From assembly GCF_003255815.1 (NCBI RefSeq), contig NC_037689.1, positions 54,549,256 through 54,613,255 on the forward strand: a stretch of DNA of 64,000 nt, read 5' to 3'. This DNA is from Theropithecus gelada. Its lineage: Eukaryota; Chordata; Mammalia; Primates; Cercopithecidae. Under the pieces are notes generated by a model, which was given only the letters and a program-made list of their open reading frames with translations, was not told where the DNA came from and searched no databases. Shown here in pieces: positions 11,098 through 21,290 of the stretch (position 1 is the stretch's first letter; each line of letters begins with the position of its first letter). The position numbers and the translations under genes are program-made.

Positions 11098-12050
11098 AAA
11101 ATTTAAAACATTTAAAAAATTATATATGTCTATATAATTATAATTTTATATGTAATATATAATTTCATATATATAATTATAAAATATAAAATTTTATATA
11201 ATTATATATAAATATATATACATATGATTTTTAAAATTTTTTAAATTTATTGTAATATGTAATTTTATATATAAATTATACATATATTTTTATATATTTA
11301 TATATAAATTTATATACACACACACACACACCAAAGGGTATAGTTGTGGGTCTTTTGTATGGGGATAAGGGAGCATGAGCAGGATGATTAGAATTTATAT
11401 ATATAAATTATATAATATATATAATTTATATATAAATAATATATAGTTATATAAATTTATATATAAATATATAGTTATATAAGTTTATATATAGTTATAT
11501 AAATTTATATATAAATACATATTATATACTATGTATAATTTATATAAATTGTATATTATATATTATATGAATATATAATTTTATATATTATATATAATTA
11601 CATAGTATATATTTTTATCTATTATATATAATTACATATTACATCTTATATGTTTTTATCTATTATATATAATTACATATTACATCTTATATAATTTTAT
11701 ATATTATATATAATTACATATATCATATATAACATATAATTTTATATATCATATATAACTACATATTATATATCATATATAACATATAATTTTATATATA
11801 ATATATAATTTTATTATTTTATATATATAATTTATATAATTTATATATTACATATAAAATTATATATAATTATATATTACATATAAAATTATATGTAATA
11901 TGCATAATTATATATTATATAAAATTATATAATATATACAAAATTATATAATATGTATTATATAATTTTAATATATAAAATTTTATATTATATATAGTTA
12001 TATATTATATAAAATTATATATGTTTTATATATAAAATGTAAAATTTTAC
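11098..12050. repeat. AT-rich low-complexity tract, about 0.9 kb
   Basis: Apart from the 65 bp island at 11331-11395 and a (CA)n run at 11317-11330, this stretch is almost only A and T. It is built from TATATAATTTATATA-type units with many self-complementary segments. It could fold into long hairpins or cruciforms. Confidence 0.9.
11331..11395 (-). repeat. Inverted repeat arm 2 (65 bp)
   Basis: Reverse-complement copy of 10854-10918, embedded in the AT tract. Mismatches relative to arm 1 are at about positions 8, 29, 34, 37 and 45 of the arm. Confidence 0.9.
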
Positions 12051-12586
12051 ATCAAAAGTGATATGGCAGGGTAAAAGGAATTAACTGATAACGCATCTTA
12101 TTTATTATAATAATCTTTCTTTACATTTTATAATAATTTTGCATTCACAAACTGAGTTTTTATACCCTATCTCACCTACTATCTTTTAGAGGTATGTCAG
12201 CCTCACACAACTATTGCTGTTTTATAAAACTATGAATTAGAGATCATAAATGAAAAATATATTGCCCCAGTTCACATAAATAAGTGTTTGAGAAAGCAAG
12301 ACATTATACCTTAGGCAAACTGGAGAGGATTTTATGTAAGACAGAAATCAGGGCACGTTATTATCTCTGTCTTTTTAATATTTCTTGTTTTGTATGGTAA
12401 TTGTTGACCGTTTATGGGATAAATAGTATTTCCTAGATGCAACTTGTATAACAGTAACTATAGGCACAAATCAAAGACGCCTATTTCCAAAGGAAAAAGC
12501 ATTTTTACTGTCAAAAGGGGAAAAAAAGGAGCTAAAACTAAACAGAGAAGTGGTTTTTAAATTAACTAATTGGCTAAGATAGTAGA

Positions 12587-12744
12587 GTATACTTTTATCA
12601 CGACTACCAGCTGGTCTAAGACACTACTGTGTCTTAACTGGCAACCTTTACTGGCCTAATAACTGTATACTTTTATCACAACTACCAGCTGGTCTAAGAC
12701 ACTTCTGTGTCTTAACTGGCTACCTTTACTGGACTAATAACTGT
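12587..12744 (+). repeat. 78 bp tandem duplication, two copies, with a hairpin in each
   Basis: Copy 1 is 12587-12664 and copy 2 is 12665-12742, differing at about 4 positions. Each holds an 8 bp perfect stem TAAGACAC/GTGTCTTA around a 4-base loop (TACT in copy 1, TTCT in copy 2), so the stem is kept and the loop has changed. Confidence 0.9.
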
Positions 12745-12779
12745 CCTCTCTTTCTCCAGTGGCCTGATAGGTTTTCTTG

Positions 12780-13330
12780 ACCTATCTCTCACTTTCATAA
12801 AATCTGATGGCTTTGTCTTGCCCTTGGTCTAGAATTCAAAGCCCTTATTCAATCAAAGCCCTGACCGACACTACCATATGTAATTAGTCTCCTACCTATA
12901 TTTCAACCCCATCTCAGATCTCAGCCATCTAACTTACCACCCTGCAACTCTCCAGTTCCCCTGGTCTTTTGGTTCCTCCAGCAAGACAAACAGTCCCTAT
13001 TTTAGGGCCTTTGCATTAGCTGTTGCTACTCCGTGAACTACACTTCCTTGGGATCTGTGAATAGTGGTACCTTCTTGTCGTTCAAATCTCAAACTAAATG
13101 GTACCAATCTTGAAAGTCTTACCCGGATCACAAAATCTAAAGTAGCCCTCTCAACCATTCTCTATCACATTACCTTTTAATCTCTTCAAAAAGTGTATTT
13201 TTATTTGGTATTTTTCTTTTTTTTTTTTTTTTTAATTGGTTGCCAGCCTCTCCAGAATGTATTTCATGAGATCTGGGTCCAGACCCTGTATGATCATTGA
13301 GTCTCCAGTGCCATTAATTGTTTTTGATAA
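12780..13330 (+). mobile_element. L2 LINE 3' fragment
   Basis: Contains L2 landmarks in order: GTTCAAATCTCAAACTAAATGGTACC, the TCTAAAGTAGCCC block, CTCTATCACATTACC and the terminal GAATGTATTTCATGAG...CCAGTGCC. It is interrupted by a T tract at 13218-13232. An ancient, non-coding fossil. Confidence 0.65.
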
Positions 13331-13412
13331 CGTATTTCATTAATATTTGTTCATATAAAGATATATATATCTCACAATGACTATATATCAAATGTAATTT
13401 GATTGTTGCTAT

Positions 13413-13491
13413 GAGTTTGGTGCAAAAGTAATTACGGTTTTCCCTATTACTTTCAATGGAAAAAAACACAATTACTTTTGCAGCAACCTAA
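13413..13491 (+). mobile_element. MADE1 mariner-derived MITE (miR-548-type hairpin)
   Basis: About 79 bp near-palindrome: TTTGGTGCAAAAGTAATTAC on the left and its complement, ending TTTTGCAGCAACCTAA, on the right, around a TTTCAATGG loop. This is the MADE1 structure from which the human miR-548 family derives. Both strands can form the hairpin. Whether this copy is processed to a microRNA cannot be told from sequence. Confidence 0.85.
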
Positions 13492-16030
13492 TAGTAAATA
13501 TGTTGGTAGATGGTATTTGTAATTGATTAGTGTAAATGTTCATAGATTTTAGTGAAAGCTTATCTATATTTACAAGAAGTTTTTAATTTTTGTTATATCA
13601 ACTTAGAAGTTATAGCATAGCTTTGAATATACTTAATATACCTAGACAAATGTTAATTATCATTTCTCTAATCGCTAAACCAAGGCTTAGACAGGAAATA
13701 ATGGCTTCCAACTGGATCTATCCAAACCCTGTCTTAGGTAGAGAGAGACAAGAAGTATGGACTAATCTATTCTTACTAGTAATCTTCTACTCTGAAGTAA
13801 TCATATATTTAGAAAAAAATAGGTAATGCTCCAAGTTGAAGCTAATCATTGATATGACCATGATAATGGAAACTGAACAGGTTACAATTTATTTGAAGCA
13901 TTAAGTAAAACCTAGATTAGTTATTTAAAAATACTGACAATATCCTCTTTTCATAATCACCTTTTTGTTTCCTCCCATAAAATCTTTCAAAAATTAGGTC
14001 CAGCAAAGTTTACATAATGGCTTATCTCATTAGAATTTTATAGGTTTTATGCATGAACACATGCAAAATTAGTGAAAGTGGCAAGGAAGACTCACTGTTA
14101 TTTATAAACTTTCATATTCTTTCTGAATTTGTGTTGCTCAAATAATGCTTTGTAAATTCATTTTAAAGGAATTTTCCAGAAAGGACTATGTGATAGAAGT
14201 GGTTGCATGTACGTGTCTCATTTTAAAAACTCTGTAAGATGTTTAGCAAAAGCTATCCCAGCTAGAGGGTTGTCCTTGCCTTCTTGATAATTATTCTAAA
14301 AGCTGTAACACATACCAAAGCTCCTAAATCTTCCCTAAGGACAAACTAATTTTTTGTCAATCTCAGCTAGGTAGTAATACTGCCATTTTAGAATTCCCAT
14401 TCTCTAGTGCGATGGGGATGAGGAAATTACATGCACACATATCTATATGTCTGTCATCCTTCATTTAATGGCAGGTATCCCTTGAAAGGGAGATATTTTG
14501 AATAAACATCTTTTTAAATGTTAGAATCACAGATAAAAGACTTTTTTTTTTAATGTTTCAGATAAGAAAAAGTTGCAATTTTAATTCCAGGAGGAATTCC
14601 TATTTTCTTGCAACTCAATTTCACACAGCAATTAATTAACTGATTAGTATGAATAATTAATGCCATATTGTTAGTCTTATTGAAAATGGGGAGTATAAGA
14701 ACAATGAGAGCATTTAGCCTCCAGGAGAGTATGGAAAAATAGAGTGCACAAAGGAGAAGCCACTGGTGCTATTATGGCAAGGGCAGTAAAAGAGGAGGTT
14801 GGATTTTCAAAACTTTCTAATTTTGTTTGAGGTTGCTTTAAGTTCCACAGATCATTGCAAATAGAAGCTCTAACCTGAAGAATGTTGGCATATGACCACA
14901 AGTAGGTGGCTTGTATATTAATATCAATAACAGATGGAGTAAATTAGTGGACCTGGTCAACACTGGGGGGGGTGGGCAGACTCAATAATTATGATTATTG
15001 TACTTCTCACCTCTAGGGGTAGTGACAATCATCACCATGATCACAGCAGGCAAATACTATCAATATGCATAGACTAGTATCTCCTGGCTTGGAATACATA
15101 TATAGTTATGAAACCTCTATCTTATATGTACCTTATTTATTCTTTCAAAAGGCCTGAGCTTAAAAATGTGTTTTCCTCTCCCTAATTTCACGCTATAATT
15201 TAGTACTGGAATACCAATGCCTCTAGCCTATCTAATGCGTTTCCTTGGTCCTATTTTTAAAGCTTTCAGTCTTCATAAATAATAGTTAAATAAACTTAAG
15301 GCATTTGGATAATTTTTTAACTTAATGTATTCAAATCCACAGTTGGCACTTCATTTCTTTTCATTTAAAAATAAATCTATCTTGTCTTGATAGGCTTTAC
15401 ATGAATACACACACCTAACAATATAAATCAAAGCAACATATCCAGAATGATGAGATCTGCTGGTTACCTTTATAAGAAATGTATCCTTTTTTCAGAAATG
15501 TCTCAAAACCTTTTTATTAAGTCAATATATATTCTTAAGACAATTCACAGCCATACTGTATTTGAATATGAATTTCCCAAAACGTTTGAATGATTTTTTT
15601 CAAGAGGATTTCCATACATAGGTGAGTAACTAATATTTTCAAGGGCTTTTTCTTCAGAAGAGAAGTTTCCTGTCAACTGTAGCTAATAAGTGATTTTATG
15701 TACATAATCTCCTGTGCATGCTTCTGTGTCTTTTATAGTTACATTTTAATTTTTGGAGGAAAACCTAGAAAATAATAACTATGACAGAATTTTGGCAACT
15801 CTCAAAGCATAGTTCTGTAGAGAACAGTGCATCTATCTAGCATCTGCTCTTTTAGTTGTAAAAGTGAAAACCAAAATGTTATTGCCATGAAAATCCAACC
15901 ACAGTGTCCCTTGAAAGAGAGCTGTGTGCCTTGGAAACAAACTGAGAATCGTAACTTAACCATTAAACCACATCAAAATAATAACAAGGTTCCAAAACTT
16001 GTTAATTTTCTTAATTAAAAACAAATAAGG
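13492..16030. other. Intron 11 proximal to exon 11, few recognised elements
   Basis: Mostly unique AT-rich intron next to the exon 11 donor. A G8 run (GGGGGGGGTGGG) lies at about 14965-14976. Open frames here are short and have no recognisable motif. Confidence 0.5.
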
Positions 16031-16036
16031 ACTTAC
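16031..16036 (-). promoter_or_regulatory. DMD: Splice donor of exon 11
   Basis: The minus strand reads CAA/gtaagt, a full consensus U1 binding match from +1 to +6, although the last exon base is A rather than G. Confidence 0.9.
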
Positions 16037-16218
16037 TTGCTTTGTTTTTCCATGCTAGCTACCCTGAGGCATTCCCATCTTGAATTTAGGAGATTCATCT
16101 GCTCTTGTACTTCAGTTTCTTCATCTTCTGATAATTTCCCTGTTCCAATCAGCTGACTTCCCAATTGTAGAATATTACCAACCCGGCCCTGATGGGCTGT
16201 CAAATCCATCATGTACCC
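16037..16218 (-). CDS. DMD: Dystrophin exon 11 (partial CDS, spectrin-like repeat 1)
   Basis: This exon is 182 bp, starting in phase 0 with Gly-Tyr-Met-Met-Asp-Leu and ending after two bases of the codon that follows Met-Glu-Lys-Gln-Ser. It corresponds to about residues 384-444. It supplies most of the remaining helices of spectrin-like repeat 1, including the NLLNSRWECLR segment with its conserved Trp. Because 182 is not a multiple of three, loss of this exon alone would shift the frame. The acceptor AG is at 16219-16220, after a pyrimidine tract, and the donor reads CAA/gtaagt, a strong consensus from +1 to +6. Gln near residue 405 is Lys in human as I recall, while mouse also has Gln, so Gln is probably ancestral. 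Translation was checked codon by codon with no stop or frameshift. Confidence 0.97.
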
Positions 16219-16245
16219 CTAACAAAGAAGGAAGTCAACAATTGT
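16219..16245 (-). promoter_or_regulatory. DMD: Splice acceptor and probable branch site of exon 11
   Basis: On the minus strand the intron ends in a pyrimidine-rich cttccttctttgttag. A TTGAC just upstream is a fair branch-point candidate about 17-20 nt from the AG. Confidence 0.85.
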
Positions 16246-16864
16246 AATTAGAACTCTAGGTAAATCAGTATGGTTTTGAGTTTTATTTGTTGGCGGTTTT
16301 AAACTTGTGGCCCATTTAGATTTATTTTCCCAGTAAAAGGATTTTAATTTGTACTTGCAGAATCCCAAAACCACTTTTAATATGAATGAAGGAAAAATAT
16401 CTTAAGTCAAATTCTTCAGAAGCAGGCCCCGAGATAAAGATTTCAGTGCAAGTGACTTATTAAGGAAGAGCTCCCTGGAAGTTCTGCAAGGGAGCTGAAG
16501 AAGGAGGAAAAAGGACAGGGAAGGGAAAGAAGCCAAACAAGTATATCATCTCAGGAAAAGTCTCCCACTGAGAGAAGTTAAGCCCAATACCATACAAGTA
16601 CTGGGTCGGGAATGTAAGTAATGCCTCAGCATTGCCTTGACACAAGAGAAAGGAGCTGGGCTTTCATAGTCTTGTTGGCAAATCAGATAGAAATGCCTTC
16701 GATGATTGCTCTCCAAAAGAGAACTTCAAAATCTGACTGTTGGAATCCCAAGCACATAACAACAACTAAATTTCCGAAATACAAGGATGTAAGAGAGTAA
16801 TTGAGGAAAAAGGATGACTTGCCATTATCACAAGTCATGTTTCGTTTTGTAAATTAATGTTTTA

Positions 16865-16870
16865 GTTTAC
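16865..16870 (-). promoter_or_regulatory. DMD: Splice donor of exon 10 (non-consensus +5)
   Basis: The minus strand reads GAG/gtaaac. The GT and +3/+4 positions are consensus, but +5 is A where G is usual, so this donor is predicted to be weaker than that of exon 11. Confidence 0.9.
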
Positions 16871-17059
16871 CTCATGAGTATGAAATTGTTCTTTCACCAC
16901 TTCCACATCATTAGAAATCTCTCCTTGTGCTTGCAATGTGTCCTCAGCAGAAAGAAGCCACGATAATACTTCTTCTAAAGCTGTTTGGTAACGGTCCAGG
17001 TTTACTTCACTCTCCATCAATGAACTGCCAAATGACTTGTCTTCAGGAGCTTCCAAATG
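16871..17059 (-). CDS. DMD: Dystrophin exon 10 (partial CDS, start of spectrin-like repeat 1)
   Basis: This exon is 189 bp, or 63 codons, phase 0 at both ends, corresponding to about residues 321-383 of full-length muscle dystrophin (Dp427). It starts with His-Leu-Glu-Ala-Pro-Glu-Asp and ends with His-Thr-His-Glu. It encodes the junction after hinge 1 and the first helices of spectrin-like repeat 1, including the conserved Trp of the LSWLLSAED segment. Dystrophin links cortical actin to the sarcolemmal dystroglycan complex. The acceptor AG is at 17060-17061 and the donor GT at 16869-16870. The donor reads GAG/gtaaac, with A rather than G at +5. One residue, Glu near 377, is Asp in human as I recall it. 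An open frame continues slightly into both introns, but the splice signals define the exon. Identity is very secure; residue numbers follow human numbering. Confidence 0.97.
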
Positions 17060-17083
17060 CTGCACAATAAAACAAATTGGGTG
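17060..17083 (-). promoter_or_regulatory. DMD: Splice acceptor of exon 10
   Basis: On the minus strand the intron ends in a T-rich run followed by ttgtgcag, directly before the His codon that opens exon 10. The tract is interrupted by A and G but keeps a TTTGTTTTATT core. Confidence 0.9.
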
Positions 17084-17745
17084 TTACACAATTAATGTCT
17101 TTGCAGACTGTTCCAGTACATTAAATGATAAATTGAATGAAATATTTAAAATGCTAGGACTATCCACCTGCATTATCAGACACAGGAAAAGCAGATACAG
17201 AAAATAGTGAGCTTTCATTTTAACTTCTTCATGCATACATCAATTTTCAAATAGTCAAAATCCACAACAAATTAATGTTGTATTAAAGTTCTTCTAGATT
17301 ACTGGAAGGAGTAAATTAGCATATCACCTCATGTTGCTTTTTAAATGCTACAAATATTGATCCCTAGGAACTTTCCTCAATTCTTATTTACAATAACTTA
17401 CATATACATTATTGGAATTATATTTTACATACCTTTGCAATGGCATTAAAGGAAACATCTCTTCCTGAGAGGCCCTAGGTAATGAAATATTTCCAAATGT
17501 TTACAGACCAATAAAGGTATCAGTAAGAAAACAAGGAGGTAGGGGAAAGGAAGGAAACATCTAGAAAGAAAAAAAAAAACCTCACCCACCCATCTAAAAT
17601 TTCTAACAGTATAATTACTTCTATGATTTAGCCTTTATTTCCAGAACGTCACTATTTAAATAGTAACATATTATCTTAGGAGAAGTAAAATATGCAGTAT
17701 GTTTTACCCAATTTAATTTGCAGGATATTAAGTGAGATTGCAAAT
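17060..17745. other. Intron 9 distal end, upstream of exon 10
   Basis: Unique AT-rich intron leading into the exon 10 acceptor. No repeat recognised apart from an A tract at 17569-17578. Confidence 0.5.
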
Positions 17746-18560
17746 GGTTGTCTTGGAATTTCTACCTGGACCCTAAAGCCAAGAACAAAGTGTACAAAGC
17801 ATCCATAATTCTAAAAAGAAGATCCAGGGTACCTGTTAAAAAATTGCTAAGAAGTGATCACAAAATTGGTCTCACAACCCTTAATCCACTATCTAGCTTA
17901 AAGGTGTGTAAGAGCAAGCAAGGAGGTCGATTCGAAAAATTTGGTGAGAAAGACTTCCTCTGGAGAGGCTGGAGTGCTCTGCGTGGCTCTAACTTCTCCC
18001 CATCTGAAGCCAAGTAATAGAGACAGGGTCGTTTACACGACCTCTAAACCTGGCCATATGTTTGCAGAGATTTGCATGCTACGGGAACCATACTCTCAAG
18101 TGATAGGAGAGGCTTCTTGGGATAACCTACATCTGCTGCTTTAACCTAAAGGCATTTATCAAGGGCAAAAATTTGAGTAAACTAGTAAGTTTGCAGGAGG
18201 TTTTTCTTTGGCAGGAGTGTAGGTTCCTTGTAGGTTGCTGGGCTTCAAAAATCCTGAGACCATGCTCAAGAGGGATTTTGCCGAGGTCAAGAACATAGGC
18301 ATACTATTTATGGAGTTGAGCAGAACAAATGAGTATTGGAGAAATATTTGTAGAGGAATCTTCTGCATTCCCCAAATATTGCAAGCAAACACTGGGCCCC
18401 CTAACAAACAAGGTTTTGTAAAGGAACCAAAAAGCAGTGTAGAACAACAGAAGCTATCTGGGGGATTTCGTAATCTCACCTAGAGAAAACTCAACCTTTG
18501 GTGGCTTTCCCCTGGTGTGTATACGCTGCATTTCCTGTCCTTCTCAGTTCTGGGACTTAA
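17746..18560. other. Higher-GC block of uncertain origin
   Basis: Less AT-rich than its flanks, with several overlapping open frames of 67-106 codons on both strands and no recognisable domain. It could be an old LTR-element internal remnant. I cannot name a family, and I do not call a gene. Confidence 0.3.
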
Positions 18561-19280
18561 CCCACTAAGCTGCCAGCATCAACTTACTTGTGCTCTTATG
18601 GAAAATGCTCAAATTTTGAAACTTTAATATTTTAAATTTCCCCAACTGTTAAGTCCTTTGAGATGACAAGGCACAGTGACAGTTATTGCTATGACATTTT
18701 CATCAAATGACACACTCTTTTTCCAGTTTATATAGAAGTGGCAGAGAGAGGCCATCCTGGTGGAGTCGCAATCACCCAACTTTATCATCTCAAAGAGCCT
18801 AAGTGCTCTGAAAGGGCTATTTGCATGGGACCCCTGTCTAAGAGTAAGGCAATTTCTGAAGGTCTTAGGGGTTAGAACAAGTTTCATGGTGTATCCCTTC
18901 TATCTCTAAATACTATTAATAATAAACATCAAAGTCAGCATTAAGGGGGAAAATAACATAAAGGTAGCCTGAGAGATGTGCACCGGTGGAACCAGCTTCA
19001 TGTTTGTGCAACCTGAGCAGTTGCACAGGGCCCTGAGCACAGAAGAAACACATGCCTCTTTTATCTGCTGATACTATCCTGAAATTCTCGATAATTTTAT
19101 TTTTGAATTTGTGTTTTAGAAGAACCAGACCCTGCTTCAAATGCAGAAAGAAGGCAATTCTTTCAAGAAAATACAAACGACCAAGAAACCCTATCATATC
19201 CTTTCCTACTCCTGGTATGTTCCTGTATGAACCAATCACTTATGCTGAAATTGATGATATAGAAAGAAAAGGAATCTTGT

Positions 19281-19456
19281 GACTTTGGGAAAGTTAGCCC
19301 TGCATAAGCCTTAGTTTCTGCCTATGTAAAATGGGAAGAATAATACTTCCATAATAAGATCGTGGTAAGAATTAAAGAGTGTATAATGCACTTGACAGAG
19401 TGTCTGACCTTGTGTAAGAACTAAATAAAGTATGTTATAGCTGTAATTATTATCAA
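19281..19456 (+). repeat. MIR element
   Basis: GACTTTGGGAAAGTTAG, then GTTTCTGCCTATGTAAAATGGG, AATAATA and the TAAATAAAG...ATTATTAT terminus follow the MIR consensus order over most of its length. Confidence 0.75.
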
Positions 19457-21126
19457 ATTCCTGTGTATGTATAAGAAGTGTTTTGAAACATAAATTGCCC
19501 CAAGGTTACCTTCTTAAGTCACTGTTTGGGTTTCAGGAGATGGAAAATTATTGTCAAAAATACGCCCCCCAAAATGTTTAAGAGCAAACATTATTTAACT
19601 CTTTTTGAAATCTGAACTTCAACCTAGCCCATATTTAAGAATTCTTAAAAATCATTAACAATATTGAATTCACATAATCTTCTCCAAATGAAACACTGTA
19701 AATAGCACTAGTACTCAAGTAACAATATTTCACATTGTGCAATTTGAATCAAAATATTAAACACTTTATAATTTATTGATGTTTACATAGAATTGAATTT
19801 TTGAAGAAAATATTAAAGGCATATCCTTATACTCAAGGACATGACACCTAGTACTCAAATTCTCAATGTAAATATTTTGTCTGAGAATGTGCATAAAACA
19901 AAAACATTTCAATGACAGCCTTCTTAAAGCTAAATTCAAATCTGAATAAGCTATGCAAAATTTTACATTTATATCCATAAATTCAACTATAGAGCTATAA
20001 TCAAAATTTTAATTTAAGATCTGAGTAATTATTTGTCTACAGACTATTGTTTTTCAAATGGTAAGTCATAATCCATTCACGGTTCATAAAATAATGTTAG
20101 TGGGTTATGGCTAGGAATATTTTAAAATTAAAAGAATAAAAAGTATTAGTCTGTGCCACTTATATAATACTAAGAATTATTGTCTCAATTTTTGTTTCAG
20201 ATGTGCATATGGGTTTATTTAGATATGTATGTGTATATATGTTCTAAGGTGAGATTAAACTTTTTTCTGCAGTTTGTAAAACAAAATTGGAAATGGCTCT
20301 AGAATTTCAGACTAAGTAAACTGATGAAAAAAGAAATTTGCTTGAATTCTACATTTGTATATTTTCCATAGACACCTTGGAATAAAAGACATTTTAAAAT
20401 AAAACCATGTTTAATCTGAGAATTTGGAAATAAAGATATATAAAGAGGTTAATGCATTGTTTCAGCACCCCAAAATATGTTTTTATCATCACAGAATTTT
20501 ACATTGCACCTAAGCTGGAATCAGTTCATACATGTCATGGCATCAAATGAGGAGATTTTCTAGGAAACTTGATTTTTGTTGTTTATAGATCTATGCATAA
20601 GGAAGATAGACCCCAATCATTTCATGAATGAAGATGCCAGTATCATCAACTGGAACTAATTATTTTTCCTATGCTTCAATCCTATTTTGTCTTTATCACA
20701 GTAGTTTGTTTCTCTTCAGTACATTGGGCAAATAATGATTCTGATGAGAGGCATAACAATGAATGGATGAAACGATTCTGTTTTTTTCTCAGAATTGAGT
20801 ACACTCAAATTTATTCAACGTTATCCACAGACTTCAGAGTCTTAATTACTGCCTATTTGAGAAAGTATTAGATATTGTCACCTATGTTTCTTGAAGACAT
20901 TGCTCATTAAAAAAGGTGGAAGAGTGGAAAGGAGAAAGGTAAAACAATGAGGGATGATAAATGACTGTTTTAGTCTAGCGATGTCTAGAAAAATCTCTAG
21001 AAACTCATTTCTGGAAACAATTTCTAGTCATAATTTGTAGTTGTAGAATTTCTATTACTAGAAATTGTCCTAATAAAGTATAGAGCAATAGCCTTGATAC
21101 TACTCAACATATATTTTAAAACCCAG
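19457..21126. other. Intron 9 sequence; small hairpin only
   Basis: AT-rich intron without recognised repeats. A perfect 12 bp inverted repeat (21017-21028 with 21057-21068) is described separately. Confidence 0.5.
21017..21068. repeat. Inverted repeat, 12 bp arms, 28 nt loop
   Basis: ACAATTTCTAGT at 21017-21028 is the exact reverse complement of ACTAGAAATTGT at 21057-21068; with a two-base bulge the stem gains GG/CC. Related CTAGAAA motifs occur just upstream (20983-21003). It may be the relic of a small DNA transposon. Confidence 0.7.
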
Positions 21127-21290
21127 TTTACTATCTGCCTGATCTTGGATATTTAACCTCTCCGCATCTCAGTTAATCCATCTATAAAACAAGAAAAATA
21201 TCTGGTCCGATGAGATATAAGATTTCTGGTCCGATGAGATGAGATAGTGCATATAAAATGCTAAGCACATTCTAGATCCCAAGAAATGTT
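21127..21290 (+). repeat. MIR element with an internal 24 bp-period duplication
   Basis: GATCTTGGATATTTAACCTC and CTCAGTTAATCCATCTATAAAA fit MIR. TCTGGTCCGATGAGAT occurs at 21201-21216 and again at 21225-21240. Confidence 0.65.

Larger units (their letters stand above)
16219..16870 (-). other. DMD: DMD intron 10 (652 bp)
   Basis: This is a complete short intron between exons 10 and 11. Positions about 16412-16700 hold a somewhat higher-GC stretch that resembles a dispersed old mammalian repeat (a segment about residual source tissue of an LTR or MER type, family not assigned). The rest is ordinary AT-rich intron. Confidence 0.85.

Noticed and set aside
11098..12050. Matrix attachment region or replication origin
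   Set aside because: AT richness alone is not enough evidence; reported only as low-complexity sequence.
13413..13491. A confirmed microRNA gene
   Set aside because: The hairpin is real, but expression cannot be shown from sequence, so it is called only as a MADE1 element.
16460..16645. 61-codon frame in intron 10 as a cryptic exon
   Set aside because: No matching splice sites; sequence looks like a dispersed repeat.
16862..17065. 67-codon minus-strand frame taken as a separate small gene
   Set aside because: It is dystrophin exon 10 with a few intron codons at each end; the splice sites give the true borders.
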